Shown here: piece after piece, positions 1 to 9,079 of the stretch
Layout: every line of letters begins with the position of its first letter
How positions within the stretch are numbered: position 1 is the first letter of the stretch
Origin: Nitrospirota bacterium
GTDB lineage: Bacteria; Nitrospirota; Thermodesulfovibrionia; Thermodesulfovibrionales; UBA6898
DNA: 55,991 bases
Direction of reading: 5' to 3'
Assembly (NCBI GenBank): GCA_003252075.1
Contig: QKDO01000062.1
Location: 1 to 55,991, forward strand
Notes under the pieces: model-generated
What the model was told of the DNA's origin: nothing
Databases searched by the model: none
What the model saw: only the letters and a program-made list of their open reading frames with translations
Translations under genes and position numbers: made by a program

Positions 1-305
1 GTACCTGCAACATTGTTCTGATAGTATTTCCCAGGGTCAGAGACAGACTCTCCGACATAGGCAAAAGCAGCAAAATGTATGACAGCTGCAGGGCTGTAGG
101 ATCTGAAAACCCGATCGAGCAACCGCCTGTCATGGATGTCTCCCTTGATGAAAGGACCCCATTTCACGGCCCATTGATGGCCGTAGACAAGGTTGTCAAC
201 GGTCACCGGAGTAAATCCGGCGCGCGAAAGGGCCTTGCAGGCATGACTTCCGATATACCCGGCGCCGCCGGTAACAAGAATCCTTCTCTGTTTCGCATCA
301 TTCAT
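1..305 (-). CDS. galE: UDP-glucose 4-epimerase-type NAD-dependent sugar epimerase (N-terminal part)
   Basis: Only the first ~101 residues are in the window; the reading frame runs off the left edge without a stop. The protein opens with MNDAKQRRILVTGGAGYIGS, the Rossmann GxxGxxG NAD-binding motif of extended short-chain dehydrogenase/reductase sugar epimerases. It continues through a GalE-like stretch (VTVDNLVYGH, then VIHFAAFAYVGESV). Family knowledge: GalE interconverts UDP-glucose and UDP-galactose in the cytoplasm. The ATG at 305 has a GAGGTGAG ribosome site just upstream. As the last visible gene of a glycan operon it probably supplies a nucleotide sugar. Other UDP-sugar epimerases cannot be excluded from the N-terminus alone. 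Confidence 0.85.
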   Translation of the reverse strand, partial: MNDAKQRRILVTGGAGYIGSHACKALSRAGFTPVTVDNLVYGHQWAVKWGPFIKGDIHDRRLLDRVFRSYSPAAVIHFAAFAYVGESVSDPGKYYQNNVAG

Positions 306-311
306 CTTTTC

Positions 312-545
312 TCACCTCTGTTCCGACATCTCTGCTGATATCCCAGTTCCGCAACAATACCCGCGGCCTGCTCTTATTACTTCAACATCAGATATATCGC
401 TGCGCGTTTTTTTAGCACAACCTCCCTTCAGCACAGTGCGTCTCTTCATAAGGGGATGGTTCGTTACCCCACTCTCCATAACGATTGCCGTGAGGCCATG
501 AATCATAGACTGAATATCGGACAGTTCAACGGACGTCGTGCTCAT
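312..545 (-). CDS. small hypothetical protein, translationally coupled
   Basis: A 77-residue reading frame fills the space between the deacetylase-like gene and galE. Its ATG shares ATGA with the stop of the upstream gene, and an AGGAG lies about seven bases before the ATG, so it is arranged like a coupled operon member. I recognise no family. It has no signal peptide or membrane segment and carries a Cys-containing, Arg/Lys-rich middle. It may be a genuine small protein or merely an open stretch; the overlap and ribosome site are the only support. Confidence 0.4.
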   Translation of the reverse strand: MSTTSVELSDIQSMIHGLTAIVMESGVTNHPLMKRRTVLKGGCAKKTRSDISDVEVIRAGRGYCCGTGISAEMSEQR

Positions 546-2320
546 GAACGTCTCCTGAATCGCCGTGAATCCTGCCCGACAGGCGATCCGGGGAGAACGC
601 CTCGTCCGAAATCCTTACTCGTGACGTCAATATTCAGCATCGATGTCTTGCCGCTCTGTGAGACCAATAGCGTCGACGGCAAGACCATGTCGGGCACGTA
701 TACATTGAAAGGTTGCCCCTGCACCAGTGCCGGCGCACCATGGTTTGTCACCGCGAGATGAAGCGTACCCTCGGAAAACGACAAGTGAAGCTGCCGCCTG
801 ACAGCCGCAGCAAGCTGACGAAAATCAATAAATCGGCGCGCTCCAACATTCTCCCAATCGTCCAGGCAGTGCGTAATCCAGCGAATGCCTTCCAGGGCCG
901 GCTCCCGGTCGTGAAAGTACCCGACCACCGGCAGGCCAGAATCGAACCACGCTGCGTGGGCCTCATCAAGATAGGGGGCGCAAATGTGCGTACACCAGCA
1001 AAAACGGTTGTCCTCTCGGACGGCAAGATAGTAGCTTCCGACAAAGTGCAGCCCTGCGTCGAGGGCGTATTCCAAAGCAGCATTCGTCCACTCGTCTCCA
1101 GGACAGATAAGGGTTGTCGGTCGAACACCAAAAAAGCGGTGCAGAGCGTTAATACCTAACATGATGGGATGCGTTCGAGTCGGCCGTTTTCTGAGGACAG
1201 CTTCGGCCGATTTGCCCAATTCCCTGAACCAGGCGACGGTCGCATAACGGTCCGCTGCTTTTGCCCAAGCTGAGCTGTCGGGGTGCATATGAGTGAAACC
1301 ATGCAGCTCTACGTCCCCGAGGCCGGCCGCACGAAGCGTCTGTATTCCCTTGTATTCACCCACGTAGTCTTGGCAGAGTCGTTGTTCACCATCGGTTTTT
1401 TCAGTGTATCGTACATGTGGTGAAGGATGGACAGCTCCCGGGATTCGTGTCTCCGCATGTCCGCGGACAGTCAGTCTACCCCGCTCTGAGTCACCATCGT
1501 CAACCCATCCCGGAACATAGGCAATCGAGAGGCGGCCGCCACGTCGTTTCAGCTCCTCAGCAATCTCTGCCCAGTCACTCTCGCCCAGCTTTGGATATAG
1601 CCAAGCTTTCAGGTGGACATTCTGGGCGCCACCTGGATCGTCCATACGCAGTACCATGGTTCCCTCGAAGTCAAACCACGCTACGGGCTTTGATGATCCC
1701 CAAACGAGGAGATGTATGAGCAGAGCCGTCACTTTCCCATCGGTATCTCGCCCTTCGCTGGGGTGAAAACCAAGCGTCACGATGAGGCCCCGGCCTGCAC
1801 GCCGTGCAGCGACAACGGGGCAGTCGTCGAGGGTGACCCACATTGCGGTATCCGGCGTGAGGGACAGGGTCTGTGCTGAAAGGACCTTCCTGCAGTCCCA
1901 CCGTTGCTCTGCGCCAGGCCCAAACCACTTCAGGTAGCGGCCCGAAACGGTTTGCGATGTCGTTGAAGCCCCGGTCAGTCGCGCCAAGGGAGATCCGGTT
2001 TCAGGGGCGCGGACAACCACGAGGATGGGGTCCTCAGCGAGCCTCCGCGTCAGCCACGTAATAGTTGTTTCACTCAACGACGATGACGGATCGCCAGTCA
2101 GAACGATCCAGCGGCTTCCGCCATGCAAATCACCGATGAGAACGTTTTTCCTCTTTCGTACAATGCTAACACCCCACCCGCACACTTTCGCCAAGGTCAA
2201 CCAGTCCAAGGCCTCGCGCTGATCTGGCGGCAACCACCCGCCGGTCCCCCAGATCCGCTCGGCGACTGGTAATTCAGACTCATCTGCAACTAACAGCATG
2301 GCTTGTCGAAGGTCGTTCAT
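542..2320 (-). CDS. polysaccharide-deacetylase-like protein
   Basis: This 592-residue protein has an N-terminal ~210-residue part of unclear fold. It is followed by a region resembling the NodB/CE4 deacetylase barrel: MDDPGG near residue 226 (candidate metal-binding Asp pair) and ELHGFTHMHP near 338-347 (candidate His pair). Family knowledge: CE4 enzymes remove N- or O-acetyl groups from polysaccharides using a divalent metal. A C-terminal ~100-residue part may bind glycan. No signal peptide is visible, so it could act on a cytoplasmic lipid-linked or nucleotide-linked intermediate. The start overlaps the stop of the upstream glycosyltransferase (ATGA). The deacetylase call rests on short motifs and is moderate; the GATase-like N-terminus is unassigned. 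Confidence 0.55.
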   Translation of the reverse strand: MNDLRQAMLLVADESELPVAERIWGTGGWLPPDQREALDWLTLAKVCGWGVSIVRKRKNVLIGDLHGGSRWIVLTGDPSSSLSETTITWLTRRLAEDPILVVVRAPETGSPLARLTGASTTSQTVSGRYLKWFGPGAEQRWDCRKVLSAQTLSLTPDTAMWVTLDDCPVVAARRAGRGLIVTLGFHPSEGRDTDGKVTALLIHLLVWGSSKPVAWFDFEGTMVLRMDDPGGAQNVHLKAWLYPKLGESDWAEIAEELKRRGGRLSIAYVPGWVDDGDSERGRLTVRGHAETRIPGAVHPSPHVRYTEKTDGEQRLCQDYVGEYKGIQTLRAAGLGDVELHGFTHMHPDSSAWAKAADRYATVAWFRELGKSAEAVLRKRPTRTHPIMLGINALHRFFGVRPTTLICPGDEWTNAALEYALDAGLHFVGSYYLAVREDNRFCWCTHICAPYLDEAHAAWFDSGLPVVGYFHDREPALEGIRWITHCLDDWENVGARRFIDFRQLAAAVRRQLHLSFSEGTLHLAVTNHGAPALVQGQPFNVYVPDMVLPSTLLVSQSGKTSMLNIDVTSKDFGRGVLPGSPVGQDSRRFRRRS

Positions 2321-3609
2321 CCTCTTTGCCCGTCAAGGAAATACTGGCGTAACTGAGCTGCAACAGCAGCAGGTGAAAGATTCAGCTCGGCTTCAGTCCT
2401 TACTCTGGCACGCATCCTCGTGACGGCCTCTGGATGGTCGAGCACGTCTGAAAGAGCAGCCGCCAACGCTTTGTCATCGCCCGGGGGAATTAACCAGCCG
2501 GTCTTTCCCGTTACGACTATCTCTCCAACGCCTCCCACATCAGTGCCCACGACAGGCGTACCGCATGACATTGCCTCACCGACAACGGTGGGAAACCCTT
2601 CACTGCATGACGGAAGCACGAGACACTCGGCTGCGTTGTAAAGATTGGCCAAGGGCGCCGGGTCACCTATCCAGCCGAGAAAACGGGCACGCCCCGGCGC
2701 CATCTCGTCAGCGAGTCTCTCCAGGACCACGCAATCGGGCCCCGTGCCGACGATTAGCAGATCAACAGAGGGATGGCGAGATAAAAGGCTTGAAAACACC
2801 CGGATGAGGGCGCTTACCCGCTTGATGCGGTCGTCGAGCCGGCCTACAAAGAGAAGGTATCTCCGAGACGGATCCAGCCCGGCCGCACCGCAGGCGGCAA
2901 TCCGATTTCGCGGGGCGAACATCAATGTGTCGATGGGCGTGAGAATGACTGCAAGCTTAGCCCGTGACACGCCGTAGCGAGAAATCAGCATATCACGTTC
3001 CCGCCTGTTTGAAACGATCAGGAAGTCTGCGTGAGGGATGGTCCATCGCTTGATACGCCTTCCCATATAGACATCCGGCCTGCTGCCCGCGTGGTAAGCA
3101 ATGACCCTAACCCGAGTCAGGCGGGCCAGGAGCACGAGAATGTCGAAGCGACCGGTAGCATAATCCTGCACGAAAAATATGTCGGGTCGATCGCGCCACA
3201 GGGCGCGCACAAAGGGCAGGGAGAACAGTGCAACGTATGAGGCGATCGTCGCATAGAAGGGATAGGTCCGTCTCCACCGCCAGGCAGCCTTAGGGAGATA
3301 GAACAAACGCCAAAGAATGCGGTGCAGCCCGGATGACGGCAGGAATTTCACCTGGCAGCCGACGACTTCATGTCTGGCTGTCGAAACCTCGGGCGCGAGA
3401 GAAAACTCATACCACACGACTTCACCGACCTCGCGTTGCAACAACGTCAGAAAAGCGTGATTGCCGGTATTTGCCCATGTTGTTGCAAAGCTGTGCTGAT
3501 CGATCCCGTAGTGGGTGTAAAAGTCCTCGAACACATCGGCGTAGTCAAAGAATGCTATGAGGGGACGCTGGCGAGGTTTCACGGTGTTTTCTCTACCGAT
3601 ACGCATCAT
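2317..3609 (-). CDS. GT4-family glycosyltransferase
   Basis: A 430-residue GT-B fold glycosyltransferase. The C-terminal half shows the group-1/GT4 pattern: YLLFVGRLDDRIKR opening the nucleotide-binding domain, a GTGPD loop, then CLVLPSCSEGFPTVVGEAMS with the E-x7-E donor-binding motif, and GTPVVGTDVGGVGEIV. It should transfer a sugar from a nucleotide donor to a growing glycan at the cytoplasmic face of the membrane. The start codon doublet ATGATG overlaps the stop of the preceding gene, and its own stop overlaps the next start, so it is tightly coupled within the operon. Donor and acceptor cannot be deduced. Confidence 0.9.
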   Translation of the reverse strand: MMRIGRENTVKPRQRPLIAFFDYADVFEDFYTHYGIDQHSFATTWANTGNHAFLTLLQREVGEVVWYEFSLAPEVSTARHEVVGCQVKFLPSSGLHRILWRLFYLPKAAWRWRRTYPFYATIASYVALFSLPFVRALWRDRPDIFFVQDYATGRFDILVLLARLTRVRVIAYHAGSRPDVYMGRRIKRWTIPHADFLIVSNRRERDMLISRYGVSRAKLAVILTPIDTLMFAPRNRIAACGAAGLDPSRRYLLFVGRLDDRIKRVSALIRVFSSLLSRHPSVDLLIVGTGPDCVVLERLADEMAPGRARFLGWIGDPAPLANLYNAAECLVLPSCSEGFPTVVGEAMSCGTPVVGTDVGGVGEIVVTGKTGWLIPPGDDKALAAALSDVLDHPEAVTRMRARVRTEAELNLSPAAVAAQLRQYFLDGQRG

Positions 3610-4808
3610 GCCCGCCGGTTGCGTGGCGCAATGGTCTCAGGGCACATCGCGCGTTCGAGAAGGAGAGGCAAGATCTTTCTCGAGTCGAAATATTTTTCAG
3701 CCACTGCGCGGGCCGCGCAGCAATGGAACTCGTAGTGCATAGTGATCTCATCCAGAGCAGCAAGGGCCTCCTCCTGGTTGCTGAACGGAAAGACACCACC
3801 CGCAGCATCAAGCCACTCGGAGAAGCCAGTCTCTTGTGTAACCACCGGTCTCCCGGTCGCGAGATAGGTTGCACTTCTTTCACTGAACCATCCACAGTAC
3901 GTTTCCGCGTAGCCTTGCTTAGCGACCGAAAACTCACCCCGCGAATCTCGAATGTATCGCAGATACGCCGAAACATCGCGTGTGACCGCTAGCGGGTCGC
4001 AAAGTCGCCAACCGTGGCGCGTTAATAAGTCGCGGGGGGCAGAAGGGCTGCCCAAAGCAAGCTCTAGGACACACGCAGTGCGCTGTGGCAAGGATAGATA
4101 CGGAAGGAAGGACTCTGCCTTCATGCCGTAGCAACGCCCGCAATAGCTTACGGATCGATAGCTTTCCCACTGCATCACGGTTGTGAATCTTGCATTCGTG
4201 GGACTCGGTCCTGGCTCAACCATGTCAAGCACGATCGGATGGCGCGTCGGATGCCACTGCAGACCGTCGTCAGGAACCCGCGCCTTGGGCAGCCCGATAT
4301 TTTCTGCATAGGTGAACAGCGCAGTGTGGTGAAGGCAGAACTGCTTTTTCTCCGGGGTAGTTGCGTTATGAATCTGGGTGAACACGGGGTCCTTGTCGAT
4401 AAAGATGCGAATAGGTATCTCTGCTAACCACGACCGAAGTGGATTGACGCCGCCGAGGTTGATGAGCACATCCGCGGTCTTGCAGACCTGCATGATATTT
4501 ATCGCTAGGGGTCCATACCAGCGTGCTGCGTGGGCATCGTGGAAGGCCCATCTATCGCCCATCCCAACTCTCTTAAGGATCTCCGCCGCATATCGGAGCC
4601 CATAGCTCGGATCGATGTCGGTAGTGTGCCGGGAGGGATCGTAACAAGACGGGTATGCATCGCTATCCTCGATGAAGTAGACATCGTGACCGAGCCGCGC
4701 CAAACCCAAAAGATACTGCAGTTCACTCCATGTCATACCGCCGAGGGGGCCCCGTATGATATAGCCAAGCAGGACTATGCGGAGACCGCTCGTGACCGTG
4801 ATATCCAT
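3606..4808 (-). CDS. GT-B-like glycosyltransferase, paralogue B
   Basis: A 400-residue protein starting at MDITVTSGLRIVLLGY, one base after the previous stop. This start aligns with its neighbour's MSPKLRLVVTG; longer in-frame starts up to 4910 would run inside the neighbour. Both proteins share LGG(M/V)TW near the N-terminus, LGLARxGHDVYxxED, DPVFTQI, and a C-terminal TGRPVVTQETGFSEWL or equivalent, which matches the donor-binding end of GT-B enzymes. No DxD motif is expected in GT-B enzymes. The pair is a clear tandem duplication. Role: probable successive sugar additions in the glycan pathway. Confidence 0.75.
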   Translation of the reverse strand: MDITVTSGLRIVLLGYIIRGPLGGMTWSELQYLLGLARLGHDVYFIEDSDAYPSCYDPSRHTTDIDPSYGLRYAAEILKRVGMGDRWAFHDAHAARWYGPLAINIMQVCKTADVLINLGGVNPLRSWLAEIPIRIFIDKDPVFTQIHNATTPEKKQFCLHHTALFTYAENIGLPKARVPDDGLQWHPTRHPIVLDMVEPGPSPTNARFTTVMQWESYRSVSYCGRCYGMKAESFLPYLSLPQRTACVLELALGSPSAPRDLLTRHGWRLCDPLAVTRDVSAYLRYIRDSRGEFSVAKQGYAETYCGWFSERSATYLATGRPVVTQETGFSEWLDAAGGVFPFSNQEEALAALDEITMHYEFHCCAARAVAEKYFDSRKILPLLLERAMCPETIAPRNRRA

Positions 4809-4809
4809 A

Positions 4810-5973
4810 CTAGTGGACCGTTGCGAACGCTTCATCGAGGAGGCGCGATAGAACCTTCTCTGAGTCAAAGAAGGTTTCGGCCGCAGCCCTTGCGGCAAGA
4901 CAGTGCGCATCGTAGTTTCTGCGCACCTCCTTAATGGCGTCAGTCGCCTCGTCGAGGGTGGTGAAGGTTAATATGCCCTGTCCTACAGGGATAGTGGCTG
5001 AAAAACCGGTATCTTGCACAACAATCGGCTTCCCGGCTGCAAGGTAACAGGCCGACCGGCAGCTGAACCACCCTGAGTGCCCGACGACGTATGCGTTCTT
5101 GGCCACGCTCCACTCAGCGTAGGACGACTCAATGTAACGCCGGTAGCTGTCCATGTCGGGACAGACTTCGTCGGGATTAACGAGATGCCAGCCCTTGTGA
5201 GCCAAAAGGTCCATCGGCGTGCGACGCGTCTTTCCGGTGTTTGCGGCGATCTCGAGTACTGCCGGGGCAACACGCTGCGGGAGGTCGATGAACCGCATAA
5301 ACTCAACGTCCTTTTGACCGTATGTCTTGCCTTCATAGACGACTGGTTTGTAGCTAGTCCAATTCATTACGGTGGTAAAAACATCGCGCCGCGCCTCGGC
5401 AGTTCGCCACTCCGACAAGACGACCGGCTGGCGAGTGGCGCGCCAGTGATGCCCTGTCTGTGGAGCATTGGCAGGCAGTCCCTCGCCGAAGCTGAAATGG
5501 ACGTCGTGCGTGTCTACCATGCGTCGAAAGTCTCCCTGTCCTCGCGCGAGTTTGATTTGGGTAAACACCGGATCGGAATCAATGTAGACCATGCACCGAA
5601 TATCGCGGTACTTCTCAGGCTCGGCGAGCGTCCCGGACACGTTGATGAGGAGATCAGCGGAAGAGATAACCTCCCGCCGCTCTACCTCGGACAGTCCGAA
5701 CCACTCTGAGTGCCAGGGAAATCGGTACGCCCACTTTCCGGCAAGACCCATGTGGCTCATCACCCGAGACAGGTATTGCACATTGAAGTCGCATCCCTTT
5801 GCCACGCCGCCTTCAATGGGGTTATAAGGCCACTGTCCTGTGTCCTCGAAGTAGTAAACGTCGTGACCCATGCGGGCAAGGCCCAGGACATACTGGACAT
5901 AGTCCCATGTAACCCCGCCGAGAGGATACTGGGCGATTAATCCTGTTACGACGAGTCGTAACTTTGGTGACAT
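4810..5973 (-). CDS. GT-B-like glycosyltransferase, paralogue A
   Basis: A 387-residue cytosolic protein homologous to its downstream neighbour along most of its length. Shared features are LGGVTWDYVQYVLGLARMGH at the N-terminus, IDSDPVFTQI in the middle, and a C-terminal AAGKPIVVQDTGFSATIP followed by a TLDEA helix. That last pattern is typical of a GT-B nucleotide-sugar pocket. I chose ATG 5973, preceded by GGCAGGGA, over the upstream in-frame ATG at 6006, because the homologue starts at the equivalent place. About 200 bases without a gene separate it from the kinase upstream. Function as a glycosyltransferase is inferred from the C-terminal motif and operon context. Confidence 0.75.
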   Translation of the reverse strand: MSPKLRLVVTGLIAQYPLGGVTWDYVQYVLGLARMGHDVYYFEDTGQWPYNPIEGGVAKGCDFNVQYLSRVMSHMGLAGKWAYRFPWHSEWFGLSEVERREVISSADLLINVSGTLAEPEKYRDIRCMVYIDSDPVFTQIKLARGQGDFRRMVDTHDVHFSFGEGLPANAPQTGHHWRATRQPVVLSEWRTAEARRDVFTTVMNWTSYKPVVYEGKTYGQKDVEFMRFIDLPQRVAPAVLEIAANTGKTRRTPMDLLAHKGWHLVNPDEVCPDMDSYRRYIESSYAEWSVAKNAYVVGHSGWFSCRSACYLAAGKPIVVQDTGFSATIPVGQGILTFTTLDEATDAIKEVRRNYDAHCLAARAAAETFFDSEKVLSRLLDEAFATVH

Positions 5974-6174
5974 GGCATCGTCCCTGCCTCTACCTGTGCA
6001 GTTCATTTCAGTCTAATACCCTTGCGGATAGCCCGCTTATCTCACATTCCGGTTGTTGGCCACCGCGAAGTCGGTACGAGACCGGCGCATGTGACATCAC
6101 CAGGCACCGAACGCATCGGGAGACCTTTTGCAGGAAAAAATCGGTCCTCATGAGCGTAACCCCAGTGCGTGCCA

Positions 6175-7152
6175 CTACTGTCCTATCATTCCCCATCGTT
6201 TCCCCACATCGTACAACTGCTCAAAACGCCAGAGTGAACCCTCTTCTCTCCTCTCCTTATCATTGTCACCAAGCCACCGGAAAGAAAGGTAAACTCTTGC
6301 TGCATCAAGCCTTGCCGCGAAGTCTGGCGGTGCATCCCCAAGCCAGCGAGTCCGGCAGTACGCTAGCTCACACTCCCCTGCAACGTCTACAGCCCACCCC
6401 TCTGTCAAAGCTGCAAGGTCTATCTCTCCTGCTCCCACCGCTGCCGATTCCCAGTCGACCGGATAAATCACACCGTCTCTTACGAGAATATTCTTAGGAT
6501 AGAACTCACCATGAATGACCGTCGGACGACATGACAGGAGGAGTGCCGTGAACTCTTCGAAACGTTTGCAGAGAGCAGCGAGCCAGGGGAACCGCAGGTG
6601 CAAAGGACCGGCAAAGCGGGATGCACGACGCGGCCACCCCAGATAGTATTCCTTATCATACGTTCCGAGAAATGATAACCCTTGCTCGACCACGAGGGTT
6701 TCGCAGGCGGCATGGAATTGCCCTATCCATTGAGCACATGCGATGAGCGCGTCTGGTTCCTTGTACATCAACCGCAGACAGTCATCCAAGTACTCGAGGA
6801 TCAGCCACGTCTGCCCCGTCGTTACATCGGTATAGGTGCCGTAGAATCTCGGCATTGAATTCCCCGAATGCCCCAGCACACGGCGATAGACCTCGGCCTC
6901 GTACACCACGCCTCCCCGGTGGCCGTGACTGTCGTAGTTCTGTCCTCCCGAATACTTGCAGAACAGGCGCAATGTCCTGCCGTCGTTGAGTCTGCAGGAC
7001 ACGACTTCAGAGGGAAACGTACTCCGGTAAATGTGGGCCTCACGATGTAGGACAGTCACAGGACAAGGAGCTGAAAGACTCCCGGAAAGGACACTGGTGA
7101 GTCCCTCCGTCAGGGAGGCGGTGTCAGGGAATTCTGAGACAGGCAAGGTCAT
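6175..7152 (-). CDS. aminoglycoside-phosphotransferase-like kinase
   Basis: A 325-residue APH/choline-kinase-fold protein. A candidate ATP-binding Lys lies at ~66 (LFCKYSGG). The Brenner-type catalytic loop is VIHGEFYPKN at ~212-221, and the metal-binding segment is PVDWE at ~231. In most family members the loop reads HGD; here the catalytic position is Glu, as in some uncharacterised APH subgroups. The ATG overlaps the exporter's stop (ATGA). Because it sits inside a glycan operon, its substrate is more likely a sugar, choline-like head group or glycan than an antibiotic. That is inference; no resistance role is indicated. Confidence 0.8.
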   Translation of the reverse strand: MTLPVSEFPDTASLTEGLTSVLSGSLSAPCPVTVLHREAHIYRSTFPSEVVSCRLNDGRTLRLFCKYSGGQNYDSHGHRGGVVYEAEVYRRVLGHSGNSMPRFYGTYTDVTTGQTWLILEYLDDCLRLMYKEPDALIACAQWIGQFHAACETLVVEQGLSFLGTYDKEYYLGWPRRASRFAGPLHLRFPWLAALCKRFEEFTALLLSCRPTVIHGEFYPKNILVRDGVIYPVDWESAAVGAGEIDLAALTEGWAVDVAGECELAYCRTRWLGDAPPDFAARLDAARVYLSFRWLGDNDKERREEGSLWRFEQLYDVGKRWGMIGQ

Positions 7153-9014
7153 ACGGTCTCTCCAGCGCCACTGATAGTTCGTGGATACTGACCAATGCCG
7201 CCTGTGCCGTACCTATCCTGCTCTGGGAATGGTCCATGCTGCACTATCTCTATCTGTTGATGATAGAGACTCGCATAGAGCTGTCCCTGCGTAATGAGAC
7301 CTTCATGGGTTCCCTGTTCAACAATCTCGCCGTCCTTTACGACAAGGATGCGGTCGGCATTGCGGATCGTGGACAGACGGTGAGCAATAATAAAGGTGGT
7401 GCGGTCCTTCATCAGGCGTTTGAGCGAGTTCAGCAAAAGAAATTCCGTCCCGGCATCCAGTGCTGAGGTCGGCTCATCAAGGATGAGAACAGGAGCATTC
7501 ATAAGGAATGCGCGGGCTATGGATAACCGCTGCTTTTCTCCACCGGAAAGGGTGGCCCCCCTCTCACCTATCACGGTATGGTATCCATCCGGTAAACGGC
7601 GGATAAATTCGTCGGCGTTCGCTGCTTCAGCAGCGGTTCTGATCTCATCAAGCGAAGCTTCCGGTCTGCCATATGCAATATTTTCGGCAACGGTCAAAGG
7701 GAAGATAAAGGGATCCTGAAGAACCATGGCCATCTGCTGCCGCAAGGAATGAATCCTGATATGGCGTATATCATGGTCGTCTACGGTGACGCTCCCGGAC
7801 CAGGGATCAAAAAATCTGACGAGAAGGTTTACCAAGGTCGTCTTTCCGCTTCCTGTCGGCCCTACTATGGCGGTGACCTCTCCGGGCCTCGTCTCGAACG
7901 AGACCTCATGCAATACTTCCTTGCCAGGTTCATAGCCGAATGTAACCCGGTCATAGCGGACACTCCCCCGGATCCTAACATCTGTGGCTTCGGGCAGGTC
8001 CTGAACTTCCTGAGGTATATTGAGTATCTCCAATACTCTGTCGGTATTGGCTGATGCCCCCTGCCAGGTTGAGGCTGAATAGCTTATCGCATTCAGCGGT
8101 TCGTACAGGGATGCAAGATAGGACAGGAATACGAGGATTGTACCGACCGTCATGCTGCCATCCAGCGCGTAACGGGCGCCCATCCACATTATCGTTGCTG
8201 TTCCAAGAGCAGTGACGAGACCGACCGTGAGTTTGAACCACATGCCTGCCAGCGTGCTTCGCTGGTAGGCAATGACCGTTTCATCAGCATATTTACGGAA
8301 ACGTTCATGTTCAAGCTCTTCCCGTGAAAAGGCCTGAACAGCAGGGATGGCGCTGAGCGTCTGCTGCACCAGGGACATCATCCGTCCTTCCAGATCACGC
8401 CTCTCCCTGCTGCGGTCTTTCATCGGTTTTCCGAAAATGTGGATACTGAGCAGAAGAAACGGTACCACCCCTAGGGAAAGAAGCGTCATGACCGGCTGCA
8501 GATGCCACATGATGAAAAAAAGAGCGAAGAGGGTAACAAAAGACTGCAGAAGCGGCAGCAGCACGCTCGTAACCTTGATTTGCAAACAATAAACATCACC
8601 GGTAACACGAGATATCGTGTCGCCAACAGGGCGGCGATTATGGAACATGAGGGAAAGCCTTTGCAGATGTAAAAACAGGTCAGCACCGAGCGAGTAGGTG
8701 ATCCTCTGCCCGAGCCCCACCGTAACGAAATTCCCGGCAATGGACATAAGTGTCCCGATAAGAAAGATCAGGACCGTACTGACGCAGACCCAGAAAAGCA
8801 ACCCCTTCACACCCGACGACCACGGCAGCACCGCAAGAGTGCCGACGAGCTTATCGGGAAGCGGCTGACTGCCAAGAATGACATCTACGAGGATCTTCAT
8901 CGGCCACGGACGCAGGACCTCCAGCCCAATGACCGCGAGCATCGTAATAAGGGTGATGCCCAAACTGCGCCAGTGTGGACGCACATAGCGGAACATCTGC
9001 AGTTCATTTTTCAT
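7149..9014 (-). CDS. ABC-type exporter half-transporter (MsbA/NdvA-like)
   Basis: A 621-residue fused permease/ATPase. About six membrane helices occupy residues ~20-310 (ABC type I exporter fold). The nucleotide-binding domain follows with Walker A GPTGSGKTT, Q-loop LQDPFIF, signature LSGGEKQ, Walker B VLILDEPTSALD and switch AHRLST. Such proteins work as homodimers exporting lipid-linked or free glycans; NdvA/ChvA, the cyclic glucan exporter, is one branch. I use ATG 9014 with GGAG in front; a longer frame begins at 9191 but would run into the upstream gene. It lies 65 bases after the hydrolase/GT2 fusion gene and overlaps the kinase gene, so it is probably the export step of this operon. 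Confidence 0.9.
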   Translation of the reverse strand: MKNELQMFRYVRPHWRSLGITLITMLAVIGLEVLRPWPMKILVDVILGSQPLPDKLVGTLAVLPWSSGVKGLLFWVCVSTVLIFLIGTLMSIAGNFVTVGLGQRITYSLGADLFLHLQRLSLMFHNRRPVGDTISRVTGDVYCLQIKVTSVLLPLLQSFVTLFALFFIMWHLQPVMTLLSLGVVPFLLLSIHIFGKPMKDRSRERRDLEGRMMSLVQQTLSAIPAVQAFSREELEHERFRKYADETVIAYQRSTLAGMWFKLTVGLVTALGTATIMWMGARYALDGSMTVGTILVFLSYLASLYEPLNAISYSASTWQGASANTDRVLEILNIPQEVQDLPEATDVRIRGSVRYDRVTFGYEPGKEVLHEVSFETRPGEVTAIVGPTGSGKTTLVNLLVRFFDPWSGSVTVDDHDIRHIRIHSLRQQMAMVLQDPFIFPLTVAENIAYGRPEASLDEIRTAAEAANADEFIRRLPDGYHTVIGERGATLSGGEKQRLSIARAFLMNAPVLILDEPTSALDAGTEFLLLNSLKRLMKDRTTFIIAHRLSTIRNADRILVVKDGEIVEQGTHEGLITQGQLYASLYHQQIEIVQHGPFPEQDRYGTGGIGQYPRTISGAGETV

Positions 9015-9079
9015 GCTTCTCCGCCCGCGGATGAAGCCCTGATACCTCGGGGATCCATCTGAAACGTAACATCTCAATC

